Part shown: piece by piece, positions 6,942-14,003 of the stretch
Numbering within the stretch: position 1 is the stretch's first letter
Layout of the letters: the number at the start of each line of letters is the position of its first letter
NCBI GenBank assembly: GCA_934120265.1
Contig: CAKOTU010000014.1
Location: forward strand, 1 to 26,210
Length of the DNA stretch: 26,210 nt
DNA from: an uncultured Bacilli bacterium
GTDB lineage: Bacteria; Bacillota_I; Bacilli_A; RF39; UBA660
Direction of reading: 5' to 3'
Notes under the pieces: model-generated
What the model saw: the letters and a program-made list of their open reading frames with translations, nothing else
What the model was told of the DNA's origin: nothing
The model's database searches: none
Made by a program: the position numbers and the translations under genes

Positions 6942-8066
6942 ATGCTTAAATATGAAAAATTAAAGGTTAAATATGATAATTTAATTAGGGACACATTAGA
7001 CTCTAATAGAAGAATTTTAATTGAATCATTTGTTGATTATTATGGAGAAGAATATAGAAGCATAATTGAAAAAAGGTATAATGAAATATCTTTTATATAC
7101 TATATTGATTGGAACACCATAGATCTTGTGATTAGAGAGTTTATTCCTATAATATCAAATCCAGAAAAATATGCTGTTTTTACTAATTTCTTTAATTCAA
7201 AAAAGAAAAAACAAGGCAATTCTACAAAATTGTTTAAATCTAGCAAAGATGGGAGTTGTTTGCCAGATAATTTGATTGGAGCGACAAATTTATCAATACT
7301 TAATAAGGATTATATGAAAAATGAATTATTTAGAATTTGTAATAGGCCTTCTCCGGCAAATTTTAATTATGGAAGTGTCATACATAAAGACAGAATTATA
7401 TCTTTTCAAATTTTATCTTTATCTGAAAGGACTATAATTCATGAAATTAATCATGCTATTACAAGAGATAATTTAGTTTATATTTTTGGAGAAGATCAAC
7501 AGATAAAAGCAATTCATAAAGCGGGTTTATCAGTTGACTTTTCTAGTCAAAATAGGATTGAAAGAATCATTGAGGAATTGATTAATGAAAAGGCAAGTCA
7601 AGAAATTACAAAAATTTTTAAAGAAAAGGGTGGAGATTTATCATCATTTTGTTATAACATTCCTTTTATTTATCCATACTTAGAAAATCTTTATTTAGTA
7701 GATGAATTTTATGACACATTTAAAAAGTATATTAAAGTCGCTCGAATATCTGATAATAAAAATGAACTTATTAATAGAATAGGTAAAACTAATTATGTAA
7801 ATTATATAGATATGCTAAATTCTTATTATAGCGAAGATTTATCTACGATTGAACAGGTCAAGAAAGAGGCACAATCAAAAATAAAAATAATAATTGAGCA
7901 AATGAAAAGTGTTGCAAATAATTCACACACTATGTCATGCCAAGACCTAAATGATTATTACAATATTTTAAGAAACTGTGGCTTTAAAGTAAAATTACTA
8001 AATCAAGAATCTGTTGAACAAAATAATTTATTAGATTCTAATAAAGAAAAAGCAAAAAGAAGATAA
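6942..8066 (+). CDS. HExxH zinc-metalloprotease-like protein
   Basis: Probable zinc hydrolase of no named family. From ATG 6942 the protein is 374 residues. RTIIHEINHA holds an HExxH motif with His167, Glu168 and His171; about 45 residues later EELINEKAS offers Glu ligands (Glu212, Glu216) in an NExxA context, as in gluzincin peptidases. The flanking helices fit a minimal zinc-peptidase core of about 100 residues inside a larger helical protein. There is no signal peptide, so it acts in the cytoplasm. The tail is highly basic (NKEKAKRR). A monocistronic unit with its own promoter and terminator. Substrate unknown. Confidence 0.75.
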   Translation: MLKYEKLKVKYDNLIRDTLDSNRRILIESFVDYYGEEYRSIIEKRYNEISFIYYIDWNTIDLVIREFIPIISNPEKYAVFTNFFNSKKKKQGNSTKLFKSSKDGSCLPDNLIGATNLSILNKDYMKNELFRICNRPSPANFNYGSVIHKDRIISFQILSLSERTIIHEINHAITRDNLVYIFGEDQQIKAIHKAGLSVDFSSQNRIERIIEELINEKASQEITKIFKEKGGDLSSFCYNIPFIYPYLENLYLVDEFYDTFKKYIKVARISDNKNELINRIGKTNYVNYIDMLNSYYSEDLSTIEQVKKEAQSKIKIIIEQMKSVANNSHTMSCQDLNDYYNILRNCGFKVKLLNQESVEQNNLLDSNKEKAKRR

Positions 8067-8082
8067 CATAATATATATTTTA

Positions 8083-8112
8083 AAAAAAGCAAACTAGAAT
8101 TTTTGCTTTTTT
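8083..8112 (+). terminator. Rho-independent terminator
   Basis: AAAAAAGCAAA pairs with TTTGCTTTTTT around CTAGAATT, ending in a T-run, 16 nt after the stop of the HExxH gene. Confidence 0.7.
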
Positions 8113-8141
8113 AATTTCTACCAAAATTCTCCAGATTGTTA

Positions 8142-8170
8142 TTGAATAGTTGAATTAGTTTTAATATAAT
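8142..8170 (+). promoter_or_regulatory. Promoter for the XRE-AAA-CYTH gene
   Basis: TTGAAT beginning at 8142 and TATAAT near 8165-8170, about 17 nt apart, followed by GAGGTG shortly before GTG 8190. My base count through this line is uncertain by about two positions. Confidence 0.6.
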
Positions 8171-8189
8171 TAAATTGTGAGGTGATTCT

Positions 8190-9491
8190 GTGAATAATTA
8201 TGAATTTGGTAACTTAATATATAAATATAGAATAAACTTAAATTTAACGCAGAACGAATTAGCTAGTAAAGTTGGAGTAACCGGGAAAGCAGTATCAAAG
8301 TGGGAAAATGGAAAGTCATATCCTAATTTTGAAATGTTAAAGAGGTTAAGTTTGTTGTTTAATATTTCAATTGATGATATGTTAAAAAAGGAAAATTCAA
8401 ATAAGAAAATAACAAAAATTGTAATTACTGGTGGCCCATGTGCCGGTAAAACAACAGGCATGAGTCGAATACAAAATTATTTCACAAAAAAAGGATATAG
8501 AGTATTGTTTGTTCCTGAAACGGCAACAGAATTAATAACAGGTGGTGTAAGTCCCTGGACTTGCTCTACGGTAAAAGAATTTCAAAAAATATTACTAAGT
8601 CTTCAGCTAAAAAAAGAAAAATTATTTTTAGAAGCAGCTAGATCTATGGATGGTGATAAAATATTAATAGTATGTGATCGTGGAGCTATAGATGGTAAAG
8701 CATTTGTTAGTAATTTGGAATTTCAAAATATAATTAGTAGTATTAACACTAATGAAATTGAATTAAGAGATAATTATGATGCAATTTTTCATCTGGTTAC
8801 AGCTGCAAAAGGGGCAGAACAATTTTATACTAAAGAAAATAATAGTGCTAGATATGAAACATTAGAAGAGGCTAGAATTAGTGATGATAAGATAATTAAT
8901 GCATGGACAGGACACCCACACTTGCGTATTATTGATAATTCAACTGATTTTGATCAAAAAATGCATAAATTAATAAAAGAAATTTCCTTGTTTTTAGGAG
9001 AACCAGAACCTTTAGAAATAGAAAGAAAGTTTTTAATTGAATATCCAGATATTAAATGGTTGGAAAAACAAATGAACTGTCAAAAAGTAGAAATTATTCA
9101 AACTTATTTAAAGTCACCTAATAATGAGGAAATTAGAATAAGGCAAAGAGGCAGTAATGGTAATTTTGTTTATTTTAAGACAACTAAAAAAGTAGTAAAC
9201 AATATCAAAAGAATCGAAATAGAAAAGAGATTAATGAAAGATGAATATTTGGATTTGTTGCTAGAAGCTGATCCAAATAAGAAACCAATTAGAAAGACAA
9301 GATATTGTTTTATCAATAAAAATAAGTATTTTGAATTGGATGTTTATCCTTTTTGGGATGATAAGGCTATTTTAGAAATAGAACTTAATGATGAAAACGA
9401 TACATTTGAAATACCTAAAAAAATTAAAATTATAAAAGAAGTGACAAATGATCCACAATATAAAAATTATTCTATAGCAAATAATAAATAA
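8190..9491 (+). CDS. Three-domain fusion: XRE DNA-binding, AAA_28 P-loop NTPase, CYTH triphosphatase
   Basis: Residues 5-66 are an XRE/Cro helix-turn-helix (LTQNELASKVGVTGKAVSKWENG). Residues 75-265 are a P-loop domain with Walker A GGPCAGKTT (81-89), a likely Walker B region (ILIVCDRGAIDG, 158-169) and an ETATELI segment, as in the AAA_28/NadR-kinase-like group. Residues 274-425 are a CYTH (triphosphate tunnel) domain with ExExK at 276-280, RIRQR at 316-320, Lys330, EIEK at 343-346, Asp384 and EIE at 396-398, so the tunnel looks catalytically complete. AAA_28 next to CYTH is known, including in eukaryotic TTD14-like proteins; the added repressor-type domain suggests that nucleotide or polyphosphate sensing is tied to DNA binding. 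GTG start, GAGGTG site. Single-gene unit. Ligand and target genes unknown. Confidence 0.9.
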   Translation: MNNYEFGNLIYKYRINLNLTQNELASKVGVTGKAVSKWENGKSYPNFEMLKRLSLLFNISIDDMLKKENSNKKITKIVITGGPCAGKTTGMSRIQNYFTKKGYRVLFVPETATELITGGVSPWTCSTVKEFQKILLSLQLKKEKLFLEAARSMDGDKILIVCDRGAIDGKAFVSNLEFQNIISSINTNEIELRDNYDAIFHLVTAAKGAEQFYTKENNSARYETLEEARISDDKIINAWTGHPHLRIIDNSTDFDQKMHKLIKEISLFLGEPEPLEIERKFLIEYPDIKWLEKQMNCQKVEIIQTYLKSPNNEEIRIRQRGSNGNFVYFKTTKKVVNNIKRIEIEKRLMKDEYLDLLLEADPNKKPIRKTRYCFINKNKYFELDVYPFWDDKAILEIELNDENDTFEIPKKIKIIKEVTNDPQYKNYSIANNK

Positions 9492-9497
9492 ATGTTA

Positions 9498-9530
9498 AAA
9501 ACTTGTTTCATAATTGAAACAAGTTTTATG
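9498..9530 (+). terminator. Rho-independent terminator
   Basis: A perfect 12-bp stem, AAAACTTGTTTC (9498-9509) with GAAACAAGTTTT (9516-9527), around a 6-nt loop. It lies 6 nt after the fusion gene's stop. Confidence 0.8.
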
Positions 9531-9651
9531 TTGGAAAAATTAGACATATTTTTGTTATAAAATCAAAAAAATCAGTAGTTGTTATTTAAGTTTATGACTA
9601 TAAATGTTATAATAAATTTATTGAATGTAATAATAATTTTAGAGGTGTATT

Positions 9652-11898
9652 ATGGGACGTAACAAAAAGGTGAAGAAGAAAAAAAATAGTAAAAAATATT
9701 TTAAATACTTAGATATAATAAGATTATTTTCTTGCATATCAATATTTTTGTACCATTTAGGAATTTTAAAAGGTGGATATTTAGCTGTATGTATTTTCTT
9801 TGTTTTAAGTGGGTATTTATCATGTGTATCTGCATTTAATGATGAAAAATTTTCTTTAAAGAAATATTATACTAAAAGAATAAAAAAACTATACATTCCA
9901 TTGTTTTTTGCAGTATTTACAACAATTTTGATTACTTCTTTTTTACCAAATCTAGGTTGGTTTAATTTAAAACCAGAAACAAATTCTGTTTTATTGGGAT
10001 ACAATAATTTTTGGCAATTAGGAGCTAATATGGATTATTTTGCTAGTCATAATAATTCACCATTTATGCATTTATGGTATATTTCTATATTGATACAATT
10101 TGATTTAATATTTCCAATTTTATATGGAGTTTTAAAGAAAATTGGTGAAAAGACAAATAAAATTATACCATGTATTATAACATGCTTAATATCAATTATT
10201 AGTGGTTTTTACTTTGTTAAAGTAAGTGTTTCAGAAAATATGATGATAACTTATTATAGTACTTTTACTAGAGTTTTTTCTCTTTTCTTTGGTTTAACAC
10301 TTGGCTTCATTCACAATTATTATGGACCTATACTTACTGATAGAATGAAAGAAAAAGATTTTTCAAAGTTAGGAATATATTTTTATTTGCTAGTATTAGT
10401 TGGTTTGTTTATTTTTACCGATCCAAAATCATTATATTTTTCAAGTATTATGATTTTAGTTACTTTAATTGCTTGTCGTTTAATCGATTATAGTGTTTCA
10501 AATGAGCAATCTATATTAAGTAGACAGGATAAAATTGTTAAATCATTATCAGATGTTAGCTACGAAATATACTTGATTCAATATCCTGTTATCTTTTTCT
10601 TTCAAAATATTGCTATAAATACAATAATTAAAACTGTATTAATTGTTGCTATAACCATCTTGTTATCTTACGTTCTACATTTTGCGACTAATATAAAAAA
10701 CAAAAAATATAAAGGTCTACGTTATTTTGCATTAATTATTATATCTGTTGCTTCTATATTTGGTATTTATCAATATATTGTAACAGAAGATCATACTGCT
10801 GAAATGGAAGAATTAGAAAAACAATTATCAGAAAATGCTAAAAAGATGGAGCAAAATCAAGAAGACTATAATACTTTAGTAAAAGAAGAACAAGAAAAAT
10901 GGGATGAGGTTTTAGAAAATTTAGAATCTGGTGAAAATCAAATCAAAGATATTGTTAGCAATTTACCTGTGGTAGCAATAGGCGATTCTGTTATGCTTGG
11001 AGCTATAGATAATTTACATGCAACTTTCCCAAATAGTTATGTTGATGCGAAAGTATCTCGAAGTTTATGGAAAGCTAGTGGAATAATAGAGGAACTTATT
11101 AGCAAAAATGCTTTAGGTGAACCAATTGTTATAAATTTAGGAGCTAATGGTGATTGTTCTTTAGCTTGTAAAAAAGAAATTATGGAATTATGTAAAGGTA
11201 AAGAAGTATTTTGGCTAAATACAACAAATAATCAAGAGTTTAATAAAAACTTATTATCTTTTTCTTCTAAATATTCTAATTTACATGTTATAGATTGGAA
11301 TAAATTATCAAGAGGTCATGAAGAATATTTTTATGCTGATGGAATTCATTTAACAGGAAGTGGAAGGAAAGCGTATACTCAAGTTGTTTATAATGCTATC
11401 TATCAAACTTATTTAGATGAATATAATGTTAAGAAGGCAGAAATTATAAAAAAACATGAAGAAGAATTAAAAAATAAAATAACTTTTTATGGCAATAGTG
11501 TATTATTAAATGCATATGATTATATTCATGCTAATTTTTCGGAAGCTCAATTTGTTATCAATAAAGATTTCCGTTATGAAATGATAAAGAATGAATTGAT
11601 GAAAGCTATAGAAGAAAATACCTTATCATATAATGTTGTCTTTGCCTTTGATAATAGTATTAATTTGAATGCAAATGATTATCAAGAATTAATAAAACTA
11701 TGTGAAAATCACAAAATATATATTGTTTCTATAAATTCTGATTTAAGTAATTTAGTTAATAATTCAGATGATGTTACTATTTTAGATTTCTATAGTGAAG
11801 TAAAAAATAATGACGATTATTTATTATCAGATAAAAAACATTTAACTGATAAAGGTAATCAAGCTTTAAACAACTTTTTAAAAGATAAATTAATGTAA
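9652..11898 (+). CDS. OafA/OatA-type membrane O-acyltransferase with two C-terminal SGNH domains
   Basis: Likely O-acetylates a cell-surface polymer (peptidoglycan, teichoic acid or polysaccharide). Residues 17-375 are an acyltransferase-3 domain with about ten membrane helices and the conserved YHL (His35) in the first. A coiled-coil linker spans about 381-435. The first SGNH domain (437-590) has GDS with Ser446, GANGD with Asn499, and DGIHLT with Asp563/His566, so its catalytic set is present. A second region (608-748) repeats the plan: YGNSVLLNAYDYIHA mirrors IGDSVMLGAIDNLHA, and SDKKHLTDKG mirrors ADGIHLTGSG, keeping Ser616, Asp727 and His730 but lacking the Asp of GDS and a clear GxN block. 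OatA proteins are usually about 600 residues with one such domain. ATG 9652 follows AGAGGTG; TATAAT at 9608-9613. Confidence 0.92.
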   Translation: MGRNKKVKKKKNSKKYFKYLDIIRLFSCISIFLYHLGILKGGYLAVCIFFVLSGYLSCVSAFNDEKFSLKKYYTKRIKKLYIPLFFAVFTTILITSFLPNLGWFNLKPETNSVLLGYNNFWQLGANMDYFASHNNSPFMHLWYISILIQFDLIFPILYGVLKKIGEKTNKIIPCIITCLISIISGFYFVKVSVSENMMITYYSTFTRVFSLFFGLTLGFIHNYYGPILTDRMKEKDFSKLGIYFYLLVLVGLFIFTDPKSLYFSSIMILVTLIACRLIDYSVSNEQSILSRQDKIVKSLSDVSYEIYLIQYPVIFFFQNIAINTIIKTVLIVAITILLSYVLHFATNIKNKKYKGLRYFALIIISVASIFGIYQYIVTEDHTAEMEELEKQLSENAKKMEQNQEDYNTLVKEEQEKWDEVLENLESGENQIKDIVSNLPVVAIGDSVMLGAIDNLHATFPNSYVDAKVSRSLWKASGIIEELISKNALGEPIVINLGANGDCSLACKKEIMELCKGKEVFWLNTTNNQEFNKNLLSFSSKYSNLHVIDWNKLSRGHEEYFYADGIHLTGSGRKAYTQVVYNAIYQTYLDEYNVKKAEIIKKHEEELKNKITFYGNSVLLNAYDYIHANFSEAQFVINKDFRYEMIKNELMKAIEENTLSYNVVFAFDNSINLNANDYQELIKLCENHKIYIVSINSDLSNLVNNSDDVTILDFYSEVKNNDDYLLSDKKHLTDKGNQALNNFLKDKLM

Positions 11899-11948
11899 AA
11901 AAAGCCATTTATTGATGATTATAATATTACATCAATAATGACTTTTTT
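11897..11948. terminator. Bidirectional terminator between convergent genes
   Basis: AAAAAGcCATttATTGATG pairs with CATCAATaATGaCTTTTT around an AT loop. A-run on one side and T-run on the other allow use from both strands. It ends the acyltransferase gene and the collagen-like gene. Confidence 0.75.
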
Positions 11949-12856
11949 TATACACTATAGCTTTTTAACAGTACATTCATTTCTGAAAAACTTATTTCAT
12001 CACTACCATTAATTGTTGTTTTAACTTGTAATCTAGCCGGTCCATAAATATCTACTACAGTCATTTCAGAAAAATCCATATCTGGGGTATTTCCTGCTTC
12101 CAAAACAAATACTAAATCACTGATTACATCATTTGTTTCTGTATTAATAAGTGAGAATGAAGCTCCTGTATTTTGTGTAACACCCGAAATTCTTCCACAT
12201 AGCACTATTTCAAATACACTAGTTCTTTTTACTACTATATCAGTACCATTTTCCATTGCAAAATAACTATTATTATTACCTGGCATAATTCTTGTGTTGC
12301 CTAATAGAACAGTTCCGGCTTTTTTAGTGTCCATAAGGCTTGCAAACGCTATTGCATCATACCCTGTTGGACTGGTAGGTCCTTGTGGTCCAATATCCCC
12401 TTTAGGCCCTGTAGGCCCTATATCACCTTTAGGTCCAGTCGGACCAACTTCGCCTTGCTCACCTTTTTCACCTTGGGGACCAATAGGTCCTTGAAGCCCT
12501 TGTTCACCCTTTTCTCCAGTATCACCCTTAGGCCCTTTAATGTTTCCAATATTAATCCAATCCTGCTTTTCTTCATCCCAAATATATAAAACACCTTGAA
12601 CTATATAACAGTCTCCAATGTTTCCTGTAGGATGAGTCTTTTTTAATTCATCCAATGTATCAAAAGATCCTTCTATTGATAATCCTGTACCTTGTGGCCC
12701 AGTATCACCCTTAGGACCGGTTGGTCCAATTTCGCCTTGAGGTACTGTGGGACCAACTATTTCTTGAACAGACGTTGGATATATTCCAAGTTCACTTAAT
12801 CTATTTTTAATTCTTTGATTTTCTTCGATTCTTCTAATTTTATTTTCAAAATCCAT
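11948..12856 (-). CDS. Collagen-like surface (exosporium BclA-type) protein
   Basis: Probable spore-surface filament protein. Residues 1-34 are a charged, helical N-terminus without a signal peptide, as in exosporium proteins laid down inside the mother cell. Gly-X-Y repeats occur at about 35-58 and 108-160 (GPTGPKGDI units). Between them lies a compact non-collagen module (about 59-107, GSFDTLDELKK...GDCYIVQGVLYIWD...WINIGNI), a type also found in phage tail fibres. Residues 165-302 form a beta-rich head resembling the C1q/TNF-like C-terminal domain of BclA. The ribosome site GAGGTG is 4 nt from the ATG. No good sigma-A promoter is seen, but a sporulation-like element is (12885-12893). A phage-fibre origin is the main alternative, but no phage genes are nearby. 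Confidence 0.85.
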   Translation of the reverse strand: MDFENKIRRIEENQRIKNRLSELGIYPTSVQEIVGPTVPQGEIGPTGPKGDTGPQGTGLSIEGSFDTLDELKKTHPTGNIGDCYIVQGVLYIWDEEKQDWINIGNIKGPKGDTGEKGEQGLQGPIGPQGEKGEQGEVGPTGPKGDIGPTGPKGDIGPQGPTSPTGYDAIAFASLMDTKKAGTVLLGNTRIMPGNNNSYFAMENGTDIVVKRTSVFEIVLCGRISGVTQNTGASFSLINTETNDVISDLVFVLEAGNTPDMDFSEMTVVDIYGPARLQVKTTINGSDEISFSEMNVLLKSYSV

Positions 12857-12884
12857 AAAACACCTCTAATCTAAGTTTATAGTA

Positions 12885-12893
12885 TATGATATG
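12885..12893 (-). promoter_or_regulatory. Possible sporulation sigma (SigK/SigE-like) -10 element
   Basis: On the minus strand CATATCATA fits CATAnnnTA, the SigK -10 consensus, about 30 nt upstream of the start codon. An AC 14 nt further upstream could be the -35 but is closer than the usual 16. Supported by the collagen-like exosporium-type product. Confidence 0.35.
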
Positions 12894-12932
12894 AGGACAA
12901 TGTATTTGTGAAAATTTATTTTAACTAGAAAC

Positions 12933-12975
12933 AAAAAGAAATAGGAAAAATTATACCTATTTCTTTCTTTTTTCT
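12933..12975. terminator. Orphan terminator-like hairpin
   Basis: AAAGAAATAGG (12935-12945) pairs with CCTATTTCTTT (12956-12966), followed by CTTTTTTCT; the A-run on the left gives the same shape on the other strand. It sits between two divergent genes, where no gene end is visible. Confidence 0.55.
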
Positions 12976-13060
12976 ATATTCATATTACCATAAAAATGAT
13001 TATTTTTCAAGACTTGTAATTAGTTAGACATGGGTGTATTAAATATTTGGAGGGATGAAA

Positions 13061-13933
13061 ATGAAAAATAATATGACAGCGTTAGTTAGTTGTTTTGCAA
13101 GGTATTATCATACTGTAAATAGTAATATTAAAATATATAATGATACTTTAGCACACATAATCTTAACAAAAGCAGAAATAGAAAATATTTCAAAAAATAT
13201 GATGGAAGGAATTACATTTTTTAATCCTAGTTATGATGGCGATAATCCTTTAAGGTGGGTTGTTAATAATATTTTAGCGCCTTCAGTTTTAGCACGCTCC
13301 GCATTTAATGAAAAACACTTGTTAAATGAAATTAGATTAGGCTTAAAACAGTATGTAATATTAGGAAGTGGATATGATACATCAGGTTATAAAATTAATG
13401 ACAAGGTTAGCGTGTATGAACTTGATAAAAAAGAAATGATAGAAGATAAAATAAAAAGAGTAAAGTCTGCCAGTATTAATACTCAAAATATTAATTATAT
13501 AAATTGTGATTTCAATAGTAATTGGATAGAAAGCTTGTTAGAATCTAGTTTTGATAAAAATAAAAAAACTTTTTGCTCTTTACTTGGTTTGAGTTACTAT
13601 TTAGATAAAAATATTTTTAAACAAACTATTAGTATTCTTTCTAAGAATATACCTACTGGGAGCGTAATTGTATTTGATTATCCTAGTAATTTTGAAACAA
13701 AAAAAGAAATAATTAATCAGAGCCTTGCTAAAGAAGCTGGTGAAGAAATGAAATCTAAATATAGTTATAAAGATATTGAGAATATAGCTCAATCCTCTAA
13801 CATGTTGATATATGAGCATTTAAATTTTCAAAATATAAATAATACATTTTTTTACGATTATAATACCTTAAATCCAAGTAATAAAATACTCGCCCCAGAA
13901 GGAGTGGAATACTGTCTATTAGTTAAACAATAA
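13061..13933 (+). CDS. LCM/PPM1-family class I SAM-dependent methyltransferase
   Basis: Methyltransferase of the leucine-carboxyl-methyltransferase-like family (TIGR00027/PF04072), whose bacterial members often act on small molecules or polyketide-like substrates. Seen are the SAM-binding strand YVILGSGYDT (about 98-107), the acidic strand-2 end VYELDKKEM (ribose-binding Glu120) and the LLGLSYYLDKNIF / SVIVFDYP strands. RARSAFNE-type residues before motif I also fit. The frame has an ATG at 13055, but GGAGGG (13049-13054) touches it; ATG 13061, 6 nt away, is the better start (290 residues). A possible promoter is TTGTAA (13014)-17-TATTAA (13037). Substrate unknown; no obvious partner genes. 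Confidence 0.85.
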   Translation: MKNNMTALVSCFARYYHTVNSNIKIYNDTLAHIILTKAEIENISKNMMEGITFFNPSYDGDNPLRWVVNNILAPSVLARSAFNEKHLLNEIRLGLKQYVILGSGYDTSGYKINDKVSVYELDKKEMIEDKIKRVKSASINTQNINYINCDFNSNWIESLLESSFDKNKKTFCSLLGLSYYLDKNIFKQTISILSKNIPTGSVIVFDYPSNFETKKEIINQSLAKEAGEEMKSKYSYKDIENIAQSSNMLIYEHLNFQNINNTFFYDYNTLNPSNKILAPEGVEYCLLVKQ

Positions 13934-14003
13934 AAACATAAAAAAAATAAATTTATTCATTTATTTTGTGTTATACTTAGAAAGTAGGAAAGTTGGTGGT
14001 TAG

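Noticed and set aside
12294..12589. Pro/Gly-rich open frames on the plus strand opposite the collagen-like gene
   Set aside because: They are antisense shadows of Gly-X-Y codons, without ribosome sites or promoters.
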